Shown here piece by piece: positions 13,090-23,099 of a stretch of 64,000 bases of DNA (position 1 is its first letter; every line of letters starts with the position of its first letter). A program made the translations under genes and the position numbers. Source of the stretch: Schistosoma mansoni (taxonomy: Eukaryota; Platyhelminthes; Trematoda; Strigeidida; Schistosomatidae); the NCBI RefSeq assembly GCF_000237925.1, contig NC_031497.1, positions 2,845,295 to 2,909,294 of the forward strand, written 5' to 3'. The notes under the pieces were generated by a model. That model worked only from the letters and a program-made list of their open reading frames with translations. It did no database searches and was not told where the DNA came from.

Positions 13090-14115
13090 TCTGGTTTATA
13101 TATCGCAGATGGTTCACAACATGAATATATTGTTGATACAGAAAATATAAAGTCCACGGTTTCATCCAAGAACTTGAAATCTCTAGATCCCAACGTTGTA
13201 GTATGACCCACTGAAATATCAGTATTGGGGATTACTGGACACAAACTGCCCATACAAGGACGCTGCGAATCGCTAATCAGCGATGACAATTCTCCATACA
13301 TGCCTTATGAGCTTTTAGCTAGTGAGACAGAACATCCAATACTGGGTTTCAAATATACGAAAAGGCCTAAAGTGGAGTTGTGTCTATTAGTCCCTTGGGG
13401 AGATTCTGATGTTTTACCTAAAGATTTGGTAGCTGTGTGTTCCACGTGCAGCAGGGGGATGAGGATTAAGCCTAGAAAACTTCGACAACAGGGTGACCCA
13501 GTCTTTCTTAGAAAACAAAAAGGTCCTTATGGCCTTGGGGAACCAATACATAGGAAATTGAACGATTTGCGTGCGAAGTGTATAACTGAACCGATACAGT
13601 CTACAACAAGTGGTACTCCTACTGTTACGCCCTTGAAATATGATGGCAAGACCCCTAGAATATGTGATGATTACAGATTAACGCTGAACTCCCATTTGTT
13701 GAAGCAAATGACAGTGAAAGCTGAAGATATTGTTGTAAGACCTATCCTCATCTATTTTGACAGCAACTAACACTCCTTCTGTTCTATTCAAATACAACTC
13801 CCTTTCGTTTGGTTTAAGTTGTTCTCCATCCATATTTCTGGAAGTGATGGGTAATATGGTCAGTGATCTTAAAGGTGTTGCAGTTTATTAAAACGATCTT
13901 ATTGTGCATGATTTTTATAAGTTAGCTCATGATCAGAACTTAATGCTCTATTGCGTCGTTTAATTGAGAAGAATATTATGGTGAATCCAAACAAGTGTTC
14001 ATTTCGTATGTCTAGTTTTGAATACCTTGGATACCCAGCTGGCAGTAACGGTTTTAAATCAGATATTAAGCGACTAGTCCCATTGACAAATGCACCATCT
14101 CAGAATTTCCGAAAT
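13090..14115 (+). mobile_element. Ty3/Gypsy-like pol fossil (protease-RT region)
   Basis: The open stretch 13225-13770 contains GHKLPIQGRCE (protease C-terminal zone), GDPVFLRKQKGPYGL and TPIVTP-like residues followed by KYDGKTPRICDDYRLTLN, characteristic of Ty3/Gypsy reverse transcriptases. Weaker RT and RNase H-side similarity continues to about 14100 (NPNKCSF and YLGY-like pieces). No LTRs were seen beside it. It is old and broken in several places. Confidence 0.75.
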
Positions 14116-15596
14116 AGTTCAATTTAAAGCAGGTAGAAATAGATGAGCAAAAATGAACGTATTATATTTGGAATTCGAAACAGCGGGGAATCAAATGCAA
14201 AATAACTATCAGTTAGTACAATTAGTCTGGTCAGATACAAATGTTTGAGTTACGAGTTTTACGTTAGTTACTCAACATGGTGTTACTTCTGGGTATTAAA
14301 CTCACAGTCCTTATTGGTTTTGTCTCATCGCCAACCTAATTACCGATTCTTTTAACATGAATAGAGTGTTCTGTTAATGTTGTGAACGCGGGCTAAGAGA
14401 GGAGAGACCAATTTGTTGTTCAATGCGAAATCACACAATGGCTTAGGAAAATATGAAAGTCATACATTAAATACATTATTTGCACGTGTTCTACCAGTTT
14501 TCCTTCACATACTTTGTGGTTCCCTCAATTCCGTTGTTACTTTATTTGCTCACTTTTTCCTTTCCTGTTATTTTTAGTTCAGTCTTCTGATGACAGGTAT
14601 TCAACTTCTGATTGCTGCTATGTACTGCTTATATCTGTTAACATAAGAAGCATACACCACACCAAATCATCTGCTGGTAGTAAATTACTTATGGCTGATT
14701 CGGTCAATTGTACGTTTTGTAGATGCAGTCCGAATAGCTTAGTATTTTTTCACTTTTAAAGATTCTTTGTGAATTGTGTCCACGTCTTTTTATTCCGTCG
14801 TTATTTTTCTCCGCATCCTAACCACAGGAAACGTATCATTTACTGTTCTCTCGTAAATGTTTGCTGTTATGCATAATTTCACTTACCATTACTGGGCCAG
14901 TGATATTATTTGAAATTTGAAACAGTGATTAAGATAGTAATGAGGAAGCGTTAAAAATATTGAAAACGATGTGATTTTTGCAAAAAAGTCAACTCGTAAA
15001 ATTAAGTGGAGGATTCAGGGACACAGATACTATTTCACAATTAAGTAACACCATGAAATCAAAAATTAAAAAAAAAGGTTATCCGAAATTCATACTGTAG
15101 GAAGTATGTCACATTTAGTGGACCCTCACAATAACATAGAGGTGCCACAAATATTTAAGGTTTTACAACGCCTTTGTTAGTAACACCTTCATAATCGATG
15201 GATTCCAACCCAGTCAAACCAGAGGTCAGAAATAAAGATGTCCGGAGACGTGTTTGGAAAACTATCGATATGCCGAGAAGCGTTTGGTCTATGCTGGTTA
15301 ATATTTGCAACGGATGAGTAGCACCGCACACCCAGTCGGGATCTGGCGCGGATGCTTAACCGAGCGTCTTCAGCTGGGGTGTGTCCAGTAATACTAATGA
15401 GGTTAGAGTCAGTGTTCAAGAATCACGGAATTATTTATTTCGGGGATTTACTTTCCGCTACGAACCTAACCAAGATATTACTGCATGGGAAAGTAATAAT
15501 GTTTAAAACAAATATCACTATATAAAACTGCGATGGCAGTGCGTAAATAAAAAATGTGGTAAAACATGGTAAACAAGATCAAACAATCTACTATAT
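14116..15596. other. no gene recognised
   Basis: AT-rich sequence without a convincing coding frame. A GC-richer patch at 15180-15420 (minus-strand open frame of 76 codons) does not resemble any family I know; given the LTR remnant next to it, it may be retroelement-derived. Confidence 0.35.
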
Positions 15597-15926
15597 ATCA
15601 ACGTTGATAATCAATATCGAATGATTGAAAGCCTACTCGAGTTAGACGGGTTCGGTGTGACAAACCAGCTAACTTCGAAGTCACACCTAGTGGTCAACAT
15701 CTAGCGTGGATTACCCCTTCAACGTATTACAGTGCTATGGCTGCTTTGAAGACCGTATAACACAAAGGACATTATTATGGAAATATGTTGATAAGAATGA
15801 GTACAGAGAAGATAGCGAGACCACCACCTTATGCTCCAGTCCATGGTATACGATTAACTGATGCGCGTTTGTTGTCCTTGACTTTGACAGGGATCGATGA
15901 TTTTTTCGATATTCAGTGACCCAACT
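15597..15926 (-). mobile_element. diverged solo LTR related to the 9568 LTR family
   Basis: The reverse complement aligns with the 346-bp LTR along its length: GGGTCACTGAATATCGA, CCATGGACTGG, a TTTGTGTTRTAC stretch, GGTGTGACTTC and ATCAACGTTGAT occur in the same order. It is much more diverged than the two LTRs at 9.6 and 12.2 kb are from each other, so it is an older insertion of the same lineage. The internal region is not recognisable. Confidence 0.65.
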
Positions 15927-16123
15927 GCCGGATGATTTTTCTAGGACTCAGTGATATTTCACTTCCCCTACAGTAGTTTTCAAAGAATTAGTTTCAGAAT
16001 GATTAAATAACAGTAAAGAGAATTGAAACAATATAAACCCTCAAGTCACGAGTTTCTCTGTTGTTAGTAAAAAGTACAACTTCCGTCAACAGAATTCTGA
16101 AGTAGGATAACGATCATTGCTTA

Positions 16124-16588
16124 TGTTATAACGTATACCCTCTTTATATATATGAACGTGCAATTAGAGAGGAGTGGATTTTACTGATCGGACGCAAATG
16201 ATACTTGAAATCGTACGAGCAGTCTTGATTACTACTCGGTCCTGCTATACGCCTAGCCCAGCCAGTTGAGTGCAGAACACAAATAACAGCCTCGGCAATA
16301 TGAATCATTATTCACAAGCATACTGGGTTTATATACTAACCAAACAGACCACATCATACCAAAAGATAGAAAAATAACATTTGTACAATAATTGGCCAAT
16401 GTGGCTGTGGATAGGGGGAAAGTGATCAATAATAATAGTTCAAAGGTCAAAATAAAGGTTATGATAAGAGGAACACGAATACGATTAGGTCAGTTATTTA
16501 ACAACTATACAACAGGAAATAGGCATATTACATTTGTCCATAAATAGACCTCAGATTTACCATTCATAATTCACCAGGGGATATAACA
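16124..16588 (-). mobile_element. solo LTR, TGTTATA family, 5-bp TSD
   Basis: It begins TGTTATA and ends TATAACA and is flanked by GCTTA at 16119-16123 and 16589-16593. It shares most of its length with the solo LTR at 40476-40993. On the minus strand both carry TATATAAA followed by CCAGTATG, a likely promoter, hence the orientation given. No internal sequence remains. It is a fossil. Confidence 0.8.
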
Positions 16589-16593
16589 GCTTA

Positions 16594-19383
16594 TCGACGG
16601 GATTTTTATAAAATGTTTATAAACCATATGCGACAACTTACGGTGAAACTTTCATCAGCGTGAGATCAAACGGAAAATAGTTACAATGAATTACCAGTGT
16701 CAATTGTTTCTTATATTATCTTTCTTTCTTAGATGATGGACACATTGATATGTCGATTTCGCGAACACCGAAGTCTACTAATAATGATTAGAACTGCTCA
16801 ACTTTTATACAAGAAACGTATCTAATGTGTAACATCAATTTACATAAAATCAAGTTGTATTTGGTAAGTGATTAGTAGGTATCAATATTCTCTCACATGA
16901 TAAATCATGTTTAAGAGTTATTTAGTAACTAAACGTAATAACGACGTCAAGAATTTAACAATATTTCAACACAAACATGATAAGTTGTATGTTTTTATTT
17001 GCTCTATGTTTGGTTGTCTAAAATAACCAGATTAAAATCGATTTAACTACTAGATCAGACTCCCTGTACTTTTGAAAAAAAAGTGAGTTATAAACGCATA
17101 AAGTGAATAAATTAAAGTTAGGCAAAAGAATTTTAATTCAGAGCTGAGGAACAATGATTCCTCAAAATACTCCGTAACATATAACGCATACGCTAAGACA
17201 TTTTACCCGGGATTTTTTACCATCTTCTTACAGTGTTAAAATGTATGATACATTGAGAATGAGTCAATAATCATAGGTGAAAGCAAAGTTTCAGCCGAAA
17301 GCATTATAGTCAGTTTAAACTACTGAATTGGACAATTAATTCAGTCCATTGCCTGTGTAGTTTAAAAGCTCATGTTTTCAAGTTATTTAGTTAAACTCTA
17401 CCAGTTTCTTTTGAACTGATAATCCAACCAACAACCAAATACAGAAGAGCAAGTTACATTAAAAATACTAAGTCGACAATGATTTATGTTTGATGATGTT
17501 AAAAATATCAAATGCTGAATGCTAATACTGGTTTAAAATTGGTCCTGAGTTTGATCCCTGACACGGTCGTAGGAGTACACTCTTGAGGAGTCCTAAACTG
17601 GGGCGAAAAAGTTGTTCAGTGCTCCTTGGTCTCCAATGGTTCTCAAGTTAGCGCCATCTAATGTCGAAAACTATCATCAAATTGAACCAGGAACAAAAAA
17701 CAACTTAAAAACATTTGTCTCATATATAAATCAATATTTATAACCTCATGTATACCGAGATGTTATTTCTTCAAACTTTCAATATTGTTAATTGTTGTCA
17801 ACTGGATAGCACTTTTTTACAAACGAAGCAACTACATTGGAAAAATAATAATTTTCACCCCTTAGACTCCAGTCCCATAAATGATTTGATTTAGAGTTCA
17901 TTAATTATATGTCTATGTAAAGATGACTAAAAATTGATGTGATATGAATTAACATGTTTATTGTCTACAAGTTTATATCATTCCCAAATGTTTTTATAAG
18001 TTGATCACTTATACTATGACTGACTATTTATTGACTTACATCTCTTTAAGCTCTTTTTCCTTTCTATACACATAATATTAATCGATAAATTCTAATTAAT
18101 TAATCCTGTCTCCACGATATAAATATTCAGTATGCTTAATAAATAAAGTGCTCAACGTCTAATGGTGATCAGTTATTCATTGACCTGTTTAAGTATATGT
18201 TGTGTCTACAGGAGTAGTAGACAAATGTTAAAAACAATCTTTTTTTCAAATACTGAACTGACGGTTTGAATCGTTCTCAACCTACTTTAGTCTGAACATC
18301 TGAGACGTGTCATTAGTTTACACATCCTTAAGTAGATGACTCAGTCGAATAAATGATTATGCATATGGTTACCTAATAACATTGGTTAAACTAAGGTACA
18401 GGTAAGTAGCTGAATGTGTACACTGAAATTATGCAAAATAATTAATTATTTTTCATTCGTTTTTTATAATGAATAGTGTTGAAATAGTTGATTTAATAGT
18501 TCACGTAACTTCTTACTAAACTCAACATCAATTTTTTGACACAAAGATATCACGACAAATCTTTGGAGTTTTTATATGAAGCAAGTTTGCCAAATCATTT
18601 GCAAATACTGTCGTGAACTGTAAAAATATGAGTGTTTTAGAATTATCACTTCTCACTTCATTTAACAAAATATCCACAAGCATTTGAAAGGAAATCAAAA
18701 ATGAATTAAATTGTCTGTATTCATAAGTTACTAAGTATGGAAAGAAGACAAAAGTAATCCAGTAAGCAAAACACTACAATCTAATGTAGCAGAAGTGAAT
18801 CATAGAGAAACGGTGTTCCTCATAGAAACAGTCAAGTAGGAATTTAGACAATAGTTATTCATAATGAGCATTTTGTAAGAGCTTAAAGTACGTAAAAGTT
18901 AAGTGAGACTAAGTGTATAAAACAACTCAAATGTACTAGTACGAAAGATTCAATCTCGACAAATATTGTTACTTAGAACATCAATGATACAGTGACGTTG
19001 TATCATTTGTCACTGAATAGTGCAATACACCTAGAGGTACACTTGACTAAGAGTGTGACAGGTATAGATAAGTTATTTTTACAGTTCTGTGAGAAAATTA
19101 GAGAAACTTAGGTGGTCTAATTTTTTGTAACGATCTTTTATACCACTGTTGTTAATGACGTTTTATGATGGTCATAGCTAACAAATAAATACAATCATTT
19201 CACGAATAATTTCTTTTATTATAGTAGGTGATAAAACAAATAGATAAGAAAAGCATCATAAAAGACATGTCACAGTTTATTGTCTAGTATTTATTAACGT
19301 CTAGCTATTAAATCATCTGATACTGATGAGACACTAGTTAAAGGCAATGAAATGAATATCATTAACGTACTTATTTTGCACAA
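16594..19383. other. non-coding stretch
   Basis: AT-rich with no coding frame above background. One degenerate hammerhead-like SINE piece is listed separately at 17515-17690. Nothing else was recognised. Confidence 0.35.
17515..17690 (+). repeat. degenerate tRNA-SINE with hammerhead-like core
   Basis: TTGAGGAGTCCTAAACTGGG, then GCGAAAAAG, then GTTCAGTGCTCCTTGGT, follow the order of the hammerhead SINE seen at 39.95 kb (CTGAGGAGTCCC, GACGAAAC, GTCCAGTGCTTCC). Core bases are changed, so it should not cleave. Confidence 0.4.
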
Positions 19384-19629
19384 TATTAATACTATGAAAA
19401 AGAGAATTCAGCGAAGAAAATTTTCTTTTCGACGAAATCATTTACTTAGGCTGAAACGATTTGTCCAACCTCTCACCCTTCCTTGGCTCTGATTCCCTTA
19501 ATAGATATGTTTCTGGTTGTTTTTGCTTTTTATCCTTTTTTTCTGCACTTTTATTTGATCATTATCGATTTTTTGTTTTTTAAATTACTGTCTTATATTT
19601 TTAACTCTAATCAGTTATTATTATTCACT

Positions 19630-19856
19630 TAGTATTGTTTGTTTGAATCTTCCCATTGATGTTTAGCACTGCGACTGGTCAGTCTCTTATTGGCATATGT
19701 GCATACTGTGCGTACTGCCTCGATATAGTCTTACTTCATAAACATTGTAAGCAAAGATGAATAGTGGCTAGCAGTGGAATCCAGTTTGACGCGCGTTTTG
19801 TCCTATTTGGGACTAGTCGGCTGAATGTACCTGCATCTCAGAGTTGATGTTCACTC
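19630..19856 (-). repeat. Smα-type hammerhead SINE (mutated core)
   Basis: The reverse complement has ATCAACTCTGAGATGCAGG, a stem I strand, CCGACTAGTCCCAAATAGG, ACAAAACGCGCG and GGATTCCACTGCTAGCC. This is the Schistosoma Smα hammerhead layout. The conserved CUGANGA reads CCGACTA and GAAA reads AAAA, so no activity is expected. It is inserted in the foldback element. Confidence 0.75.
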
Positions 19857-19927
19857 TATTATTATTATTACTATTATTATTATTATTATCATTATTATTA
19901 TTATCATTTTTATTATTATTATTATTA
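19857..19927. repeat. (TTA)n microsatellite
   Basis: About 70 bases of nearly pure ATT/TTA repeats adjoin the 5' side of the Smα copy. Confidence 0.9.
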
Positions 19928-20621
19928 CCTTATACAAGTTTTCTTGATTATTATTCAGTCTATTATTATGACCTTTGTGTTTGTCACTTTTCTTCATATC
20001 TGTCAATTGGACTATGATCTGATCCATAAATTATTTTCTTCCTTAACCCTTGATTAGTACATCACCTGATTTGTTATTTATTATCGAATCAATTTATAAT
20101 GCAATCTTTCTTAGCCTCCTGTAGACATATATTTTCCATATAACTATATATATACGAATGTACAGCTTAGGTAAATGATTTCATTGAAAAGAAAGTTTTC
20201 TTCACTGAATTCTCTCGTTTTCTTATTAATACTATGAATAATGAATACAAATTCACAGAAGATTTGTGTTATTTTTTTTATTTTTTTGATTATATTTCTT
20301 CTTATTCACTGACATAGAGGATAAATTAAATTATTAGAAGTAATAAAAAAGTATCTCTGATTTGTTTATATCAAGTTGTCAAATTGTCTATTGAATACAT
20401 CCTAGATACAAACAATCCAAAATAACCATACAATTGTCTTTTTTATTTTTTTACATATTAAATAAATTCTAGCTAACTCTTAATAGTTAATTCAATGTCA
20501 ATAATATATAAACATATACAAAATAGTTTGTTATAGCTTATAGAAAAAATTTGTTATTTACAATTAAAAAAATTTTTTTTCTTTACAAATATAGATAATA
20601 AATTAAGAATATTAATATTAA

Positions 20622-20780
20622 TAGTTGAGATCATGAATCAATTGAAGCTAGATCATCATGGAAAACCTGGGAGCATTGGATGAGCACTGTTGAGGAGTCC
20701 CACAATAGGATGAAACAGCCATCCAGCCCTTCCAAGTTTTCCATGGTGGTCTAGCTTCAATTAATTCATGATCTCAACTA
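20622..20780. repeat. compact inverted-end hammerhead element, copy A
   Basis: The left end (TTGAGATCATGAATCAATTG, GAAGCTAGATCATCATGG) and the right end are inverted copies of about 45 nt. Between them lies one hammerhead-like core on the plus strand: TTGAGGAGTCCCACAATAGG, ATGAAACAG, ATCCAG. The first core base is U instead of C. The tRNA-like part is absent. Confidence 0.65.
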
Positions 20781-20981
20781 TTGAAATTACTAATAATATC
20801 CACAAAAACCGATTTTGTAATTAGGAATAGTTTTAAGACAAATATCTTGCTTCAATAATTGTTGATAATTCCAAATAGGCATATTCTATTATGAAATAAT
20901 AAATGAAGCTATCATTGAAATTAGTTTAATGGATACCTTGTATAGATATGAAATTTTTTTTCTTTACATAATTGAATGAAT

Positions 20982-21227
20982 TTAACAACAACAACAACAA
21001 CATTCTAAATATGATTCACCTCGTAACATATTTTGAACACATGTCCATGGCCATTGTATGACTTTTAATAAATTTTCTGTACATTCAGTTAATTTTTCTG
21101 AACATGGATTACATATAATTAATAATATATATACCCATGATAAACATAATGATATAGGTATAGCAAATATAATTAATGTTATAAACCATAATACACTATT
21201 ACAATGACGTTTAGATTTAGAAGACAT
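20982..21227 (-). CDS. small cysteine-containing membrane protein (81 aa), paralogue of the gene at 34.3 kb
   Basis: A single-exon frame from MSSKSKRHCNSVLWF to a run of six cysteines encoded by an ACA/GTT microsatellite just before the stop. Residues about 12-38 form a hydrophobic segment (LWFITLIIFAIPISLCLSW) consistent with one membrane anchor or hairpin; after it come CNPCSEKLTEC and LLKVIQWPWTCVQNMLRGES. The spacing of W-F, P, Y, C, LLK, P, C, M and GE matches the 73-aa ORF at 34459-34238, on the same strand 13 kb away. That shared pattern between two otherwise diverged ORFs argues that both are real genes from an old duplication. I do not recognise the family. Confidence 0.6.
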   Translation of the reverse strand: MSSKSKRHCNSVLWFITLIIFAIPISLCLSWVYILLIICNPCSEKLTECTENLLKVIQWPWTCVQNMLRGESYLECCCCCC

Positions 21228-21756
21228 AACATTAAAACTACTTTATTTTTTAAAAAAAAACTTTCGAATTGTTCAGGTATTTAGTCAATTAATATGATTG
21301 GATAAATTATTCGCTCAAAAAAATCAATAAACACGTGTGATTGGACAACGAATTATATATATAAATCATCAATTTATTGATCACATGACCAGTATATATA
21401 TTGTCAATTATTCTTTGAATAAACTGTTGACATGCAAGTACTTTAAACTTTATATAAAACTTTTGTCCTTTTTTGTCCATATTACTAGTTAATTGTACTT
21501 TAATAAAAGTTAATTTAGTCAACCACCACAACAATAAAAAACTATTTTTATGAATAAATTATTTAAAAAAATTGATAGGGAAACATCATAAATTATTAAG
21601 TATTGATAATAATAATACTGGAGAACTTATTGAAAATTGAAAAGTGTTTGAAATATTTTTTAAATAATTATTGATTTTAAATAAGTTTTATTTAATTTTA
21701 GAAATTAATTGTATTTATATTTTCTTATTTAATTTGATTGGTCAACTTATTAAATT

Positions 21757-22224
21757 ATTTTCATAGTTGAAATCATGAGTCAATTGAAGCTAGACCACCA
21801 TGGAAAATCTGGAAGCACTGGACGACCGTTTCGTCCTGTTATGGGACTCCTCAGCAGTGCGCATCCACGATCCCGCCTCGCTCCAGAGCACTTAACCGAT
21901 AAACCACTGAGACGGCATCCAACGGTGGTAATGTCTAACTTCAACCAATCCACAATGTTTGAGCAACCGTTCACCAATTCCCTTCGGCGAGTTGATATCT
22001 CTACAACACACTTGGTTGAACTCCACTGGTCACTGCCGACTCAGTGGTCTATCGGTCAAGTGCACTGGAGCGAGACTGGTAAGTCCTGGGTTCCAATCTC
22101 GCGAGGCGAAATCATGGATGCGCACTGCTGAGGAGTCCCACTATAGGACGAAACAGGCGGCCAGTGCTTTCAGGTTTTCCATGGTGGTCTAGCTGCAATT
22201 GATTCATGATTTCAACTATGAAAA
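21757..22224. repeat. bipolar hammerhead SINE: two inverted tRNA-ribozyme halves, copy B
   Basis: The ends TTTTCATAGTTGAAATCATG and their inverse bound the element. The left half carries, on the minus strand, a tRNA-like region and a hammerhead; the right half carries both again on the plus strand (CAGTGGTCTATCGGTCAAG A-box-like, GGGTTCCAATCTC B-box-like, then CTGAGGAGTCCCACTATAGG and ACGAAAC). A unique spacer of about 150 nt lies between (22000 region). The left ribozyme has an intact core; the right has GGC in place of the GUC cleavage triplet. The layout is a head-to-head dimer of a tRNA-derived SINE. Confidence 0.75.
21811..21866 (-). ncRNA. hammerhead ribozyme with intact core
   Basis: Read on the minus strand: GCACTG (stem I), CTGAGGA, GTCC...GGAC (stem II), GAAA, ACGGTCGT (very short stem III, two pairs closing a 4-nt loop), GTC, then CAGTGC (stem I partner). 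All core bases match the hammerhead consensus, and stems I and II pair perfectly. Predicted cleavage is between 21821 and 21820. Such short stem III hammerheads in known retroelements act best as dimers. Confidence 0.7.
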
Positions 22225-23099
22225 AAACTTTTGTTTTCCATCTCATAAAATAAACTTAAATTAAATGTTCAGTTGTATTCTTACCAACGGATTTTCTTTG
22301 AAGAGTGAGATTTTAAAATTGATACTGGTCTAGTAATCAATTAAGAAATCAGATTTTTAAAAGATGAGTATTAAAGCCCAGATAAAATAGATATGTAAAA
22401 GGTAATTGCCTAAATAGGAAACTTGAGCAAAAAGAAAGGAAAATGAAGCAGATTTATGATAATGACAGCTCGTAAAGTTAGAAGTAGTTTGGAACATATC
22501 ACTTCTCAACACAAATATAAGGCTTGAATCGATAAAGTTTTAAGCTTCTTTCGTACAAAACGTTTTAATTTTAACTTCTTTGAGTTAGATTCTTTGACTT
22601 AGAGATAAATGATGATCATTGTGGAGATAGATGACTAAAACAGCCCATAAGTTATGAATAACTCAGTTTACAAAGTACATAGTTTCATAATAGACCATGA
22701 TCTACTTTATTTACTTTGTTCGTAAATTTGTACTTAACTAATCTACAACTCGATGATTGTCGATATTTCGATTGCATTCTCTAAAGAAAGTAAGAGAATA
22801 AAATCTTATATTCCAATTATTAAAAGCAATTTCCGATTTCCCAGATATTCTGAGTGTGAATACATCATATGTTGACTTTATATGTGTAAATATTTTGAAA
22901 AAGCTTTTAAAAGAACTTATTTATGATCGGTTACATATTATCAGGGTTTTATTCAGTTTTGAATATTAATCTAATGTTTATTTCAGTTTGTTGTTGATTG
23001 TAAGTTAAATCAGTTTGTAGTTGTTTTTGAAAAACTTCAATATAAGTCGCAAACATCGCAGTTAGTGTTTATTGTGTTTATAAATTGAGCAGCCTCATC
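22225..23099. other. non-coding AT-rich stretch
   Basis: No coding frame, repeat or RNA motif was recognised. Confidence 0.35.

Larger units (their letters stand above)
19399..20223. mobile_element. foldback element copy 1, 15-bp flanking duplication
   Basis: The outer arm GAGAATTCAGCGAAGAAAATTTTC (from 19401) is repeated inverted at 20195-20215 (GTTTTCTTCACTGAATTCTC). TATTAATACTATGAA occurs at 19384-19398 and again at 20224-20238. The interior matches the element at 42.2-43.4 kb nearly base for base (CTTATACAAGTTTTCTTGATT onward). This copy lacks part of the left arm and carries a nested Smα SINE and a TTA microsatellite. No transposase is visible. Confidence 0.65.
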
